Shown here: piece after piece, positions 18,285 through 27,735 of the stretch
Position numbering within the stretch: the stretch's first letter is position 1
Layout of the letters: every line of letters starts with the position of its first letter
Assembly (NCBI RefSeq): GCF_000963865.1
Contig: NZ_CP011071.1
Coordinates: 2,592,001 to 2,656,000 of the forward strand
Origin: Flagellimonas lutaonensis
Lineage (GTDB): Bacteria; Bacteroidota; Bacteroidia; Flavobacteriales; Flavobacteriaceae
Length of the DNA: 64,000 nt
Reading direction: 5' to 3'
Position numbers and translations under genes: made by a program
The notes under the pieces: model-generated
Database searches by the model: none
The model's input: the letters and a program-made list of their open reading frames with translations, nothing else
What the model was told of the DNA's origin: nothing

Positions 18285-18333
18285 CGTCCAAGATAAGCCT
18301 GTAGCGTATAATTTCCGTTCTAAAAAACACATC

Positions 18334-20778
18334 ATGAAAGTATTGAAATTTGGGGGCACTTCAGTTGCCAACGCAGCCAACATACAACGTGTAAAATCGA
18401 TTGTCGAAAACACCAAGTCAGATAGGGTGTTTGTGGTGGTGTCGGCATTGGGTGGTATCACAGATCTTTTAATGGAAGCCTTGAATCGGGCTTCAAAGAA
18501 TGACAAAGGCTATGCCCAGGTATTGGAAGCCATAGAGAAAAGGCACCTTGAAACGGTCAAGGCGCTTTTTCCACCGCAGGCCCAAAGCGCTATTTTGGGT
18601 AAGGTAAAGACTGATTTAAATGCTCTTGAATCGATGGTAGAGGGTGCTTTGATGATAGGTGAGATTACCCCTGGTCTATCTGATAAAGTGGTGTCACATG
18701 GCGAGTTGTTGTCGTCTTTCATTATTGCTGAGTTTCTGAAAAAGGATGGTCTGGATGCTATTTTCAAAGATAGCCGCGAGCTTATCGTCACCGACGAAAC
18801 ACATGGCAGGGCCACTGTTTACTTTAATGAGACCCAAAAGAACTGCAAAGATTTTTTTAATGGCACATCACAAAAAATTGTGGTACTGCCGGGTTTTATT
18901 GCCGCCTCAAAGTCTGGAAAGATAACCACGTTGGGCCGAGGGGGTTCAGACTATACCGCGGCGATTTTGGCCGGGGCATTGGATGCAGAAGTGCTTGAGA
19001 TTTGGACAGATGTCAGCGGTATGTTCACGGCTAATCCGAAACTGGTAAAGCAGGCCAAGTGCATCGAACATATTTCCTTTGAAGAAGCCATGGAACTTTC
19101 CCATTTTGGTGCCAAGGTACTCTATGCCCCGACCATACAGCCAGTGCTCGCGAAGGCAATTCCCATACACATAAAAAACACGTTTGCCCCAGAAGATACA
19201 GGTACCTTGATTTCAAAAAACCAAAACAGCGGTGGTAAAACCGTAAAGGGCATAAGCCATGTCGGTAATATCACATTGTTGTCTCTTGAGGGTCCGGGCA
19301 TGGTGGGCATTCCGGGTATTTCCAAACGCTTTTTTGAAACCTTGTTTCTTGAGAACATCAGTGTGGTATTGATTACCCAAGCATCGTCTGAACATTCGAT
19401 TTGTGTGGGCATTTCAGATATTGATGCCGAAAAGGCAGAAAAGGCAGTGAACGATGCATTTGAACTTGAAATTAGCGCCAAACGCATAAAACCTGCCATT
19501 GTTGAGAGCGATTTGGCCATCATCGCCTTGGTGGGCGATAACATGAAAAACCATCAAGGCCTGAGTGGAAAAATGTTCAGCGCCCTAGGCAAGAACAATG
19601 TGAATATTCGGGCCATTGCACAGGGGGCCTCAGAGCGAAATATCTCGGCCGTTATTGGTAAGGAAGATGTAAAAAAGGCACTCAACACACTTCACGAAGC
19701 GTTTTTTGAAGAGCAGGTCAAACAACTGAATCTGTTTATCATCGGGGTGGGAAATGTGGGTTCGCGCTTATTGCAACAGTTGCAGCAACAGAAAAAGTAC
19801 CTTAAAAAGGAGTTGAAGTTGAACGTTCGTGTCATTGGCCTGTCCAATTCGAGCAAAATGGTCTTTGATGAGGACGGACTCGATCTAAGGCAATGGACCG
19901 AATTGCTAGATCATGGGCAACACGCCGACCCCAATCTTTTTTTCAAGGCCATTAAAAAGCTGAACTATCGCAACAGTATTTTAGTGGACAATACCGCTAG
20001 TGAAAGTGTGGCCAACAGTTATGGTGACTTTCTCAAAGAGAGTATTTCAGTGGTGACCTGCAACAAAATTGCTTGTTCATCAGACTACGCCCACTACAGT
20101 AAATTGAAGCAATTGTCGAAAGAATACAATGCACCCTTTTTGTTCGAGACCAATGTAGGTGCCGGCCTGCCTATCATAGATACCTTAAAGCATTTGATTG
20201 CTTCTGGTGACAAGGTACACAAGATCCAAGCGGTTCTTTCGGGCAGTCTAAACTTTGTGTTCAACAACTTCAGCAGTGATGTAACTTTCCATGATATTGT
20301 AAAAAAGGCGCAGGAAGGTGGATACACCGAGCCGGACCCAAAAATTGATTTAAGCGGAATCGATGTGATGCGAAAGATTCTGATTTTGGCCAGAGAAAGT
20401 GGGTATCAATTGGACATCGATGATATAGAGAACGAATCTTTTTTGCCTGAGGAAAGTCTTCGGACAAGTTCAAATGACGAATTTTTTGCCTCCTTGAAAA
20501 GGTACGAGTCACATTTTCAAAACATCTATCAACAGGCAACCTCGAAAAAATGCAGATTGAAATATGTGGCCCAATTTGAAGATGGCAAGGCCAGGGTCGG
20601 ATTGCAGCACATTCCCGAAGGGCACGATTTCTATAATTTGGAGGGAAGTGACAACATCGTATTGTTCTATACCGATAGATATATCGACCAACCATTGATC
20701 ATCAAAGGGGCAGGGGCAGGGGCTGATGTTACCGCTTCGGGTATTTTTGCCGATATTGTAAGGATAGGAAATTTCTAA
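18334..20778 (+). CDS. thrA: Bifunctional aspartate kinase / homoserine dehydrogenase I
   Basis: 814 residues, close to E. coli ThrA. The N-terminal aspartokinase begins MKVLKFGGTSVANAANIQ. A paired ACT regulatory region spans about 300-460 (ISVVLITQASSEHSICVGIS, NVNIRAIAQGASERNISAVI). The C-terminal homoserine dehydrogenase has a Rossmann start (LFIIGVGNVGSRLLQQL) and GGYTEPDPKIDLSGIDVMRK. It catalyses the first and third steps from aspartate to threonine. It is the first gene of thrABC and sits behind a Thr-rich leader and attenuator, which predicts induction on threonyl-tRNA shortage. Confidence 0.96.
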   Translation: MKVLKFGGTSVANAANIQRVKSIVENTKSDRVFVVVSALGGITDLLMEALNRASKNDKGYAQVLEAIEKRHLETVKALFPPQAQSAILGKVKTDLNALESMVEGALMIGEITPGLSDKVVSHGELLSSFIIAEFLKKDGLDAIFKDSRELIVTDETHGRATVYFNETQKNCKDFFNGTSQKIVVLPGFIAASKSGKITTLGRGGSDYTAAILAGALDAEVLEIWTDVSGMFTANPKLVKQAKCIEHISFEEAMELSHFGAKVLYAPTIQPVLAKAIPIHIKNTFAPEDTGTLISKNQNSGGKTVKGISHVGNITLLSLEGPGMVGIPGISKRFFETLFLENISVVLITQASSEHSICVGISDIDAEKAEKAVNDAFELEISAKRIKPAIVESDLAIIALVGDNMKNHQGLSGKMFSALGKNNVNIRAIAQGASERNISAVIGKEDVKKALNTLHEAFFEEQVKQLNLFIIGVGNVGSRLLQQLQQQKKYLKKELKLNVRVIGLSNSSKMVFDEDGLDLRQWTELLDHGQHADPNLFFKAIKKLNYRNSILVDNTASESVANSYGDFLKESISVVTCNKIACSSDYAHYSKLKQLSKEYNAPFLFETNVGAGLPIIDTLKHLIASGDKVHKIQAVLSGSLNFVFNNFSSDVTFHDIVKKAQEGGYTEPDPKIDLSGIDVMRKILILARESGYQLDIDDIENESFLPEESLRTSSNDEFFASLKRYESHFQNIYQQATSKKCRLKYVAQFEDGKARVGLQHIPEGHDFYNLEGSDNIVLFYTDRYIDQPLIIKGAGAGADVTASGIFADIVRIGNF

Positions 20779-20822
20779 AGATGTTTATCTGTTTAAGAGT
20801 TTATAAGTTAAAAGTGGCAATA

Positions 20823-20875
20823 ACCCCTTTGAAGCCTGACCTGAACGCAGGCGAAGCGGGAGAGTAGTAAGGGGT
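20823..20875. repeat. Inverted repeat between thrA and thrB
   Basis: ACCCCTT (20823-20829) and AAGGGGT (20869-20875) bracket a GC-rich centre with an inner CCTG/CAGG pair. The centre (CCTGAACGCAGGCGAAGCGG) looks like a short dispersed intergenic repeat. It lacks a T-run, so I do not call it a terminator. It could act as an mRNA-processing or stability element within the operon. Confidence 0.4.
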
Positions 20876-20904
20876 ATGTCTTACTTTGCAATTCACCTAT
20901 AAAA

Positions 20905-21837
20905 ATGAGTAAAGACGAAATCAAAATATTTTGTCCGGCAACCATCGCCAACGTCTCTTGCGGATTTGATGTGCTCGGTCTCGCTTTGGATGGAGTGGGT
21001 GACGAGATGGTTGTGCGAAAAACGGACCAAAGAGGTGTGTCAATCAAAAAGATTACTGGGCAAGACCTGCCCCTTGATCCCCAAAAAAATGTTGCGGGTG
21101 CTGCGGTACTCGCATTGCTCGATGCATATGATGGCGATGCAGGTTTCGAAATAGAAATCGATAAACGCATAAAACCGGGAAGTGGTATCGGCAGCAGTGC
21201 GGCCAGTGCGGCCGGGGCCGTTTGGGCCGTGAACCAATTATTGGGTAACCCGTTTACAAAACTTCAATTGGTGGCATTTGCCATGCAAGGTGAAAAAGTG
21301 GCCAGTGGGGTGGCCCATGCCGATAATGTGGCCCCGGCAATCTACGGCGGCTTTACCTTGGTTAGAAGTTACCACCCGTTGGATGTGGTGGCACTTCCGT
21401 CTCCCAAAGAATTGTATGCAATCGTGATCCATCCGCAGATAGAAATCAAGACGGCCGATTCACGAAAGGTTATCAAGGCCAACATATCCCTTGAAAAGGG
21501 CATCAAGCAATGGGGCAATTTGGCAGGTCTGGTAGCAGGGCTCTTCACAGAAGATTATGATTTAATCGGACGTTCTTTGGAAGACCATATCATAGAACCC
21601 ATCAGGTCGATTTTGATTCCTGGGTTTGATGACATCAAGGCAGCTTCTATGGCTGCAGGGGCATTGGGATGCGGTATATCAGGGTCGGGCCCCTCTATTT
21701 TTGCCTTGAGCAAAAGGAGCGACAAAGCCCAAAACGTCGCAGCCGCTATGAAGGACACCTATCAAAAATTGAATGTTGATTTTGATGTACATGTTTCTAA
21801 AATTAATATAGAAGGCATCAAGGTTATCAAAAAATAG
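20905..21837 (+). CDS. thrB: Homoserine kinase
   Basis: 310 residues of the GHMP kinase superfamily, with the ATP loop PGSGIGSSAAS at 91-101. The N-terminal FCPATIANVSCGFDVLG and the C-terminal GCGISGSGPSIFALS are also typical. It phosphorylates homoserine to O-phosphohomoserine in the cytoplasm. It lies between thrA and thrC, 126 bp after thrA. The operon position separates it from other GHMP kinases. Confidence 0.95.
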   Translation: MSKDEIKIFCPATIANVSCGFDVLGLALDGVGDEMVVRKTDQRGVSIKKITGQDLPLDPQKNVAGAAVLALLDAYDGDAGFEIEIDKRIKPGSGIGSSAASAAGAVWAVNQLLGNPFTKLQLVAFAMQGEKVASGVAHADNVAPAIYGGFTLVRSYHPLDVVALPSPKELYAIVIHPQIEIKTADSRKVIKANISLEKGIKQWGNLAGLVAGLFTEDYDLIGRSLEDHIIEPIRSILIPGFDDIKAASMAAGALGCGISGSGPSIFALSKRSDKAQNVAAAMKDTYQKLNVDFDVHVSKINIEGIKVIKK

Positions 21838-21839
21838 AC

Positions 21840-23132
21840 ATGCGATATTTCAGTCTAAACAACAAAAATCATACGGTAAGTTTCAAAGAGGCCGTGATAA
21901 AGGGTATAGCACCTGACAAAGGGCTGTATTTTCCAGCCCTTATTGAACCGCTGCCCGCTTCGTTTTTCAAGGGGATAGAAGGTCTTTCGAACCATGAAGT
22001 CGCCTTTCGTGCCATTGAACAATTTGTGGGTGAGGACATATCGGAACAGACACTTCAAGAGATAATCACCTCGACCTTGGATTTTGAATTCCCTTTGGCA
22101 GCTATAGCAGAGAATGTTGCAGCATTGGAACTTTTTCATGGCCCCACCATGGCCTTTAAAGATGTTGGTGCGCGATTTATGGCCAACTGTCTGGGGCACT
22201 TTTCAGAGCGCTCCAATAATGAAGTAACGGTTTTGGTGGCTACCTCGGGCGATACGGGCGGTGCCGTGGCCAATGGTTTTTTAGGGGTCGAAGGGGTTAA
22301 AGTGGTGATTCTTTACCCAAGTGGCAAGGTCAGCGACATTCAAGAACGCCAACTGACCACTTTGGGGCAAAACATTACGGCCATGGAGGTTTCAGGTACC
22401 TTTGATGATTGCCAGCGCATGGTAAAAGATGCCTTTTTGGATGAGGACATCACCAAAAGCACAAAGCTAACCTCGGCCAACAGCATCAACATAGCCCGTT
22501 GGCTGCCCCAAATGTTCTATTATTTATTTGCGTACCGGGATTCAAAAAAGTGGGGAAAGGATATTGTGTTTTCGGTGCCCAGTGGAAATTTTGGAAACAT
22601 CTGTGCGGGCATGATGGCCCGGCACCTGGGCATGCTGGTCAAGCATTTTGTGGCCGCGACCAATGTCAACGATGTAGTGCCAAATTACATGAAGAATGCC
22701 AAATATGAGCCCAAGCCTTCGTTGGCGACTATTTCAAATGCGATGGATGTGGGCGACCCCAGTAACTTTGTTCGGATCCAGGAGTTGTTCGAAAATGACT
22801 TTGAGAGGCTGAAGCAAAATCTTTTTTCCTTTTCATTTACAGACAAAGAAACCAAGGACGCCATGTTAAAGGTGCACAAAAGCACAGGATATGTTATGGA
22901 CCCACACGGAGCGGTGGGTTATTTGGGATTGAGAAAATATCAAGAAAAACATCCCAATGCCTACGGAATTTTCTTGGAAACGGCCCACCCCATCAAGTTT
23001 TTGGACGTGGTAAAGGATACCCTCAACGTTTCGCTGGGGCTTCCATCGCAAATTGAAAGGGTGATGGACAGAAAGAAGCATTCTATCCCAATAAGCAACT
23101 ACGAAGAGTTGAAAGATTTTTTGGTGCCATAG
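21840..23132 (+). CDS. thrC: Threonine synthase
   Basis: 430 residues. This PLP enzyme converts O-phosphohomoserine to threonine. The PLP Lys is probably Lys107 in HGPTMAFKDVGARF. Other family marks are ATSGDTGGAVANGF, which binds the cofactor phosphate, and the N-terminal MRYFSLNN. The start lies 2 nt after the thrB stop, so translation is probably coupled. It completes thrABC. No terminator is evident before the gcvT promoter region. Confidence 0.96.
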   Translation: MRYFSLNNKNHTVSFKEAVIKGIAPDKGLYFPALIEPLPASFFKGIEGLSNHEVAFRAIEQFVGEDISEQTLQEIITSTLDFEFPLAAIAENVAALELFHGPTMAFKDVGARFMANCLGHFSERSNNEVTVLVATSGDTGGAVANGFLGVEGVKVVILYPSGKVSDIQERQLTTLGQNITAMEVSGTFDDCQRMVKDAFLDEDITKSTKLTSANSINIARWLPQMFYYLFAYRDSKKWGKDIVFSVPSGNFGNICAGMMARHLGMLVKHFVAATNVNDVVPNYMKNAKYEPKPSLATISNAMDVGDPSNFVRIQELFENDFERLKQNLFSFSFTDKETKDAMLKVHKSTGYVMDPHGAVGYLGLRKYQEKHPNAYGIFLETAHPIKFLDVVKDTLNVSLGLPSQIERVMDRKKHSIPISNYEELKDFLVP

Positions 23133-23201
23133 GGTTTCGAATCTATCTGTAAAAATCTTCTAAAACGTTGTGGCCAATTCTTTCATACAACAATATTTCA
23201 A

Positions 23202-23209
23202 TACATTTG
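23202..23209 (+). promoter_or_regulatory. Candidate -7 box of gcvT
   Basis: TACATTTG matches the TAnnTTTG consensus exactly, 18 nt upstream of the gcvT ATG. No clear TTTG -33 element is found at the right distance. Confidence 0.45.
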
Positions 23210-23227
23210 CGCAGCTAATCAAAGTAC

Positions 23228-24313
23228 ATGAAAACGACTGCACTGAATGGGACACACAAGGCACTTGGGGCCAAAATGGTTGAATTTGCCGGTTATGAAA
23301 TGCCAGTTTCTTACGAAGGGGTAAAGGCAGAGCACGATACGGTTCGAAAGGCCGTGGGGGTGTTCGATGTCTCGCATATGGGCGAGTTCTGGATCGAAGG
23401 CCCAAAGGCACTCGATTTGATCCAAAAGGTTACCTCCAACGATGCCTCGAAATTGACCATAGGCAAGGCGCAGTACAGCTGTCTACCGAATGAGGTGGGC
23501 GGTATTGTTGACGACCTGATCGTTTACAGGGTCAAAGAAGAGACGTATCTCTTGGTTGTCAATGCCTCGAACATTGAAAAGGATTGGAATCACATATCAA
23601 AATACAATAAGGATATAGGTGCAGAGATGCGCAACATCTCTGACGGATACTCACTTTTGGCCATTCAAGGCCCAAAAGCGGTGGAGGCCATGCAGTCGTT
23701 GTCATCCATCGACCTGTCGGATATCAAATTTTACAATTTTGTAGTAGGTGATTTTGCCGGTATTGAACACGTGATAATTTCCGCAACCGGCTACACCGGT
23801 TCAGGCGGATTTGAAATTTATTGCAAAAATCCAGAGGTCAAACAAGTTTGGGACAAGGTACTGGAAGCCGGTGCCGATTTTGGAATCAAACCCATTGGGT
23901 TGGCAGCCCGAGACACCTTGCGACTTGAAATGGGTTATTGCCTCTATGGAAACGATATCGACGACACAACGTCGCCATTGGAGGCCGGTTTGGGATGGAT
24001 CACCAAGTTCACCAAAGATTTTGTGAATTCAGAAGCCTTGGCCAAACAAAAGGAAGCGGGCGTTAGCCGAAAACTTGTGGGGTTCGAAATGAAAGAAAAG
24101 GCCATTCCCAGACATGGGTATGATATTACCGATGCCCAAGGCAACAAAATAGGTAGGGTGACTTCGGGCACCATGTCGCCCTCATTGGAAAAGGGTATCG
24201 GGCTCGGGTATGTGCCTACAGCTTATTCCAAAGAAGGTGAAGAAATATTCGTGACCATTCGAAAAAAGTCGGTCCCTGCCGTTATTGTCAGACCTCCATT
24301 TTATAAAGGGTAA
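23228..24313 (+). CDS. gcvT: Glycine cleavage system aminomethyltransferase (T protein)
   Basis: 361 residues. With tetrahydrofolate it releases ammonia from the aminomethyl-lipoyl H protein and forms 5,10-methylene-THF. Family marks are [40 protein letters not shown] and [16 protein letters not shown], with the C-terminal barrel [20 protein letters not shown]. The Asp of [15 protein letters not shown] matches the folate-binding region. The other gcv genes are not in the window, so the system is split, as in many Flavobacteriaceae. Confidence 0.95.
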   Translation: MKTTALNGTHKALGAKMVEFAGYEMPVSYEGVKAEHDTVRKAVGVFDVSHMGEFWIEGPKALDLIQKVTSNDASKLTIGKAQYSCLPNEVGGIVDDLIVYRVKEETYLLVVNASNIEKDWNHISKYNKDIGAEMRNISDGYSLLAIQGPKAVEAMQSLSSIDLSDIKFYNFVVGDFAGIEHVIISATGYTGSGGFEIYCKNPEVKQVWDKVLEAGADFGIKPIGLAARDTLRLEMGYCLYGNDIDDTTSPLEAGLGWITKFTKDFVNSEALAKQKEAGVSRKLVGFEMKEKAIPRHGYDITDAQGNKIGRVTSGTMSPSLEKGIGLGYVPTAYSKEGEEIFVTIRKKSVPAVIVRPPFYKG

Positions 24314-24319
24314 CATTGA

Positions 24320-25171
24320 ATGCCTGAAAAGAAGAAACGATTGGAGCGGGAGAAAGGCAAGAAAATACTGATTTTTGGGGGCAGCGGTTTTATTGGGCAT
24401 GCCCTTTATAAAGAACTGTGCAATTACTTCGACACTTACGGCACATACTTTTCTAATAGGGCCTTTACTGAAAACCAGCAATTTTTCAGATATGACATGG
24501 CCGAGGATGACGTGTTCCGGATTCTACAAAAGGTAAGGCCACAATACATTATATCGGCTCTTAGGGGCGACTTTGCCGCACAGATTCAGGCACACCAACA
24601 TTTGGTTGAATATGTGTCGAAATACCGATGTAAACTATATTTTTTGTCTTCTGCCAATGTGTTTGATGGCTACAGTAAATATCCATCTTACGAACATGAC
24701 AAGACACTCTCTGAAAGTATTTACGGAAAACTCAAGATACGGATCGAGAATATGTTGTTGCGTTTGCCAGAACATAAGATGGCCATTTTGAGACTTCCCA
24801 TGGTTTTTGGCAATACATCACCGCGCATCAAACAAATAAAAGATGCCGTTGAGAGCAATGAACCCGTTGAAGTGTTTCCCAACCTTATCTTGAATGTTAC
24901 CAACGATGACCGGTTGGCCCAACAGGTACACTACATGGTCAATCGTAATAAAAGTGGCATTTTTCATTTGGGCAGTACAGATTTGATCCATCACGAAGAA
25001 TTCGTAAAAGAGGTCATAAAACGTATGGGAAACTATCACCCTTTACTAAAAAGGGTTTTCACCACCAACGAAGACCGCTATATGGCGGTGCTGCCCAAGC
25101 ACAATAAACTGCCGAAAAACCTTCAGTTCAATTGTCAAGAAATCATTGACCACCATTGGGCATTTGATTGA
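24320..25171 (+). CDS. NAD(P)-dependent SDR-family protein, RmlD/epimerase-like
   Basis: 283 residues. A lysine-rich lead is followed by a Rossmann motif, ILIFGGSGFIGHAL, at about 19-32. The extended-SDR serine strand (YFLSSANVFDGYSKYPS) and the catalytic YGKLK (about Tyr137) are present, along with ILRLPMVFGN. The arrangement resembles dTDP-4-dehydrorhamnose reductase, but no rhamnose or other sugar genes are nearby, so the substrate is unknown. It starts 6 nt after gcvT, so it is likely co-transcribed with it. Confidence 0.8.
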   Translation: MPEKKKRLEREKGKKILIFGGSGFIGHALYKELCNYFDTYGTYFSNRAFTENQQFFRYDMAEDDVFRILQKVRPQYIISALRGDFAAQIQAHQHLVEYVSKYRCKLYFLSSANVFDGYSKYPSYEHDKTLSESIYGKLKIRIENMLLRLPEHKMAILRLPMVFGNTSPRIKQIKDAVESNEPVEVFPNLILNVTNDDRLAQQVHYMVNRNKSGIFHLGSTDLIHHEEFVKEVIKRMGNYHPLLKRVFTTNEDRYMAVLPKHNKLPKNLQFNCQEIIDHHWAFD

Positions 25172-25240
25172 CGGGGCACGGTTTCTTCCACATCTGTACT
25201 GTTCTATTTTTCTGTACCTTTATGAAAATACCTTGCCAAC

Positions 25241-25954
25241 ATGGGCAACAAGCCAGATTTTAGGGATCTATCGGCAGTTTACGTGAACTGTACGTTAAAA
25301 AAGTCGCCTCGAAAAAGCCATACCCAAGGCCTTATGGATGTCTCTATGGGAATAATGGAAAAAGAAGGTGTTTCGGTGAAGCATATCAGGGCCGTAGATC
25401 ATGATATTGCTTTTGGGGTTTATCCAGACATGACCGAGCACGGTATCGAAAAGGATGAGTGGCCCATGTTGTTCGACACTATATTTGCAGCAGATATTTT
25501 GGTGTTGGGAACCCCCATTTGGTTGGGCGAGCGCTCATCTGTCTGTACACAAGTAATTGAAAGACTCTATGCCATGTCGGGCAAGCAGAACGAGAAAGGG
25601 CAGTATCTTTTTTATGGCAAGGTGGGCGGCACCGTTATAACAGGCAATGAAGACGGGGTAAAACACTGTGCCATGGGCATTTTGTATGCGCTGCAACACT
25701 TTGGCTACTCAATTCCACCACAAGCCGATTGTGGTTGGTTGGGTGAAATAGGCCCGGGACCCAGTTATTTGGATGAAGCGGCTGAGGCACATAAAAATGA
25801 TTTTACCAATCGAAACACCACTTTTATGACTTACAATCTGATGCACTTGGCCAAATTATTGAAAGAGAACAACGGCTATCCCTCCTACGGAAACTCACGT
25901 GGCGATTGGGATACCGGTTCTCGGTGGGCATTTGAAAACCCTGAATATCGATAA
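25241..25954 (+). CDS. Flavodoxin-fold NAD(P)H-dependent oxidoreductase
   Basis: 237 residues. Flavodoxin or FMN-reductase fold: a first strand followed by a phosphate-binding stretch (NCTLKKSPRKSHTQGL), then ADILVLGTPIWLGERSS, and a third flavin loop TGNEDGVKHCAMG. The C-terminus has a conserved GYPSYGNSRGDW-type segment. It probably binds FMN and reduces quinones or similar acceptors in the cytoplasm; the substrate is unknown. It lies 9 bp before the pterin dehydratase gene. Confidence 0.8.
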   Translation: MGNKPDFRDLSAVYVNCTLKKSPRKSHTQGLMDVSMGIMEKEGVSVKHIRAVDHDIAFGVYPDMTEHGIEKDEWPMLFDTIFAADILVLGTPIWLGERSSVCTQVIERLYAMSGKQNEKGQYLFYGKVGGTVITGNEDGVKHCAMGILYALQHFGYSIPPQADCGWLGEIGPGPSYLDEAAEAHKNDFTNRNTTFMTYNLMHLAKLLKENNGYPSYGNSRGDWDTGSRWAFENPEYR

Positions 25955-25963
25955 ACAAGAACC

Positions 25964-26248
25964 ATGGAAAAACTTACCGATAGCCAAATTGAAGAAAAAT
26001 TGGCAAGCCTTGAAGGATGGGCCTATGGGGATGGATACATCCAAAAATCCTATCAATTCAAAGATTTTAAAGAAGCGTTTTCAATAATGGTGCGCATTGC
26101 CTTTGAATGTGAGGCAATGAACCATCACCCTGACTGGTCGAACGTGTACAATTCTTTGACCATACAATTGAACACCCACGATGCCAATGGGGTAACCGGG
26201 AAAGATTTTGAACTTGCCCACGCCATTGAGGATATCGTGAATGCCTGA
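25964..26248 (+). CDS. phhB: 4a-hydroxytetrahydrobiopterin dehydratase
   Basis: 94 residues, the typical length. The signature MNHHPDWSNVYNSLTIQLNT carries the paired His residues and the third His (THD). The enzyme recycles 4a-hydroxypterin formed by aromatic amino-acid hydroxylases. No phenylalanine hydroxylase gene is in the window. It overlaps nothing and follows the flavodoxin-like gene by 9 bp, so the two are probably co-transcribed. Confidence 0.93.
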   Translation: MEKLTDSQIEEKLASLEGWAYGDGYIQKSYQFKDFKEAFSIMVRIAFECEAMNHHPDWSNVYNSLTIQLNTHDANGVTGKDFELAHAIEDIVNA

Positions 26249-26305
26249 GCAATTAAGTTTTCCGCTTTTGTTAAATTTGCGGCCGTTACATGACGTCAAA
26301 TAACC

Positions 26306-27016
26306 ATGGGAAGAGCATTTGAATTTAGAAAAGCACGAAAATTGAAACGGTGGGCGGCCATGTCAAAGGCCTTTACCCGTATTGGCAAAGACATTGTGAT
26401 GGCAGTTAAGGAAGGAGGCCCCGATCCAGACACCAATGCAAGACTTCGGGCCGTTATACAGAATGCCAAGGCAGTCAATATGCCCAAAGACAATATTGAA
26501 CGGGCTATCAAGCGGGCATCAGACAAGACCCAGGGCGATTATAAAGAGGTATTGTTCGAGGGCTACGGTCCGCATGGTATCGCGATTCTGATAGAGACGG
26601 CCACCGATAACAATACGCGAACTGTGGCCAACATACGAAGCTATTTTAATAAGTATGGAGGCCATTTGGGCACCTCCGGTTCTGTGGAGTTTATGTTTGA
26701 CCATACCTGTAACTTTCGCATCAATGCCGAAGGTATAGACCCCGAGGAACTGGAACTGGACATGATTGATTTTGGTGCCGAGGAAGTCTTTATTGATGAT
26801 GATGGCATTTTGATCTATGCCCCATTTGAGTGCTTTGGGGCCATTCAAAAAGAGTTGGAATCACGGGGCATTGAAATACTTTCCTCAGGCTTTGAGCGCA
26901 TCCCCCAGGTTACTAAAGAACTTACCCCCGAACAGGTGGAAGATGTTGAAAAGCTCCTTGAAAAGATAGAGGAAGACGATGATGTACAGAACGTGTACCA
27001 CATGATGAAAGAGTAA
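26306..27016 (+). CDS. YebC/PmpR family DNA-binding or translation-associated protein
   Basis: 236 residues. Family marks are the N-terminal MGRAFEFRKARKLKRWAAMSK, RLRAVIQNAKAVNMPKDNIE and YGPHGIAILIETATDNNTRT, with an acidic C-terminus. YebC proteins were long annotated as transcription regulators. Some are now linked to ribosomes translating difficult sequences. Which role applies here is not visible. It is followed after 2 nt by the esterase-like gene. Confidence 0.95.
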   Translation: MGRAFEFRKARKLKRWAAMSKAFTRIGKDIVMAVKEGGPDPDTNARLRAVIQNAKAVNMPKDNIERAIKRASDKTQGDYKEVLFEGYGPHGIAILIETATDNNTRTVANIRSYFNKYGGHLGTSGSVEFMFDHTCNFRINAEGIDPEELELDMIDFGAEEVFIDDDGILIYAPFECFGAIQKELESRGIEILSSGFERIPQVTKELTPEQVEDVEKLLEKIEEDDDVQNVYHMMKE

Positions 27017-27018
27017 AT

Positions 27019-27735
27019 ATGTTAAAAAATATCGGTGTTATCGGGTTATGGGCTATAGTTTTCTTGAACTGTACCACCCATGCCCAGCTCATTGAAGACC
27101 AGCAACAGGTTTCCGTCACTGAGAATCTTCGCTATTACCTATATTTTCCCGAGCCTTATGAGGCCGAGCCAGAAAAAGAATTCGGACTTTTGTTATTTCT
27201 ACATGGTGGAGGTGAGTCTGGTGCCAACCTTGATGAGATAAAAAAGAACGGTCCGCCCAAACTGTTGGCCGAGGGCAAACAATTTCCGTTTTTGGTGTTG
27301 GCTCCGCAAAATCCGCATAAGAAAAAGTTTTGGAACATACAGGCCGTCAACCAGTTGCTTGATTCGGTGGTGTCACGTTATAGAATCGACCCCCAACGAA
27401 TATACCTGAGCGGGCTCAGCCGTGGCGGCAGTGCGGCCTGGGATATGGCGGTGCAGTATCCAAACAAATTTGCGGCCCTGGCCGTAGTCTGCGGTATGGC
27501 GCCCGTACCCTATGCGCATTGGCTCGATAAGAACATGCCGATTTGGGTGTTCCATGGTGCGGATGACCCCATTATTTCTGTGTCAGAATCAGATGCCATG
27601 GTGGCCAAACTCAAAGAAATGGGATATGATGTGCAATACAACAGATATGAAGGGGTGGGCCACGATTCGTGGACGAAAGCCTTTACCACTGAGGCACTTT
27701 ACAGCTGGTTGAACGAACAAAAACGAGCGGATTGA
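27019..27735 (+). CDS. Secreted alpha/beta-hydrolase (esterase-like)
   Basis: 238 residues with a signal peptide (MLKNIGVIGLWAIVFLNCTTHAQ). The alpha/beta-hydrolase features are LLLFLHGGGESGAN (oxyanion region), nucleophile elbow GLSRGGSAAWDMA, Asp in HGADDPIISV and His in GVGHDSW. It resembles feruloyl-esterase or PHB-depolymerase-like secreted hydrolases; the substrate is unknown. It starts 2 nt after yebC and its TGA overlaps the ATG of the next gene. Confidence 0.87.
   Translation: MLKNIGVIGLWAIVFLNCTTHAQLIEDQQQVSVTENLRYYLYFPEPYEAEPEKEFGLLLFLHGGGESGANLDEIKKNGPPKLLAEGKQFPFLVLAPQNPHKKKFWNIQAVNQLLDSVVSRYRIDPQRIYLSGLSRGGSAAWDMAVQYPNKFAALAVVCGMAPVPYAHWLDKNMPIWVFHGADDPIISVSESDAMVAKLKEMGYDVQYNRYEGVGHDSWTKAFTTEALYSWLNEQKRAD

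Noticed and set aside
20823-20875. The thrA-thrB inverted repeat as a terminator
   Set aside because: No T-run follows, and ending transcription there would cut off thrBC.
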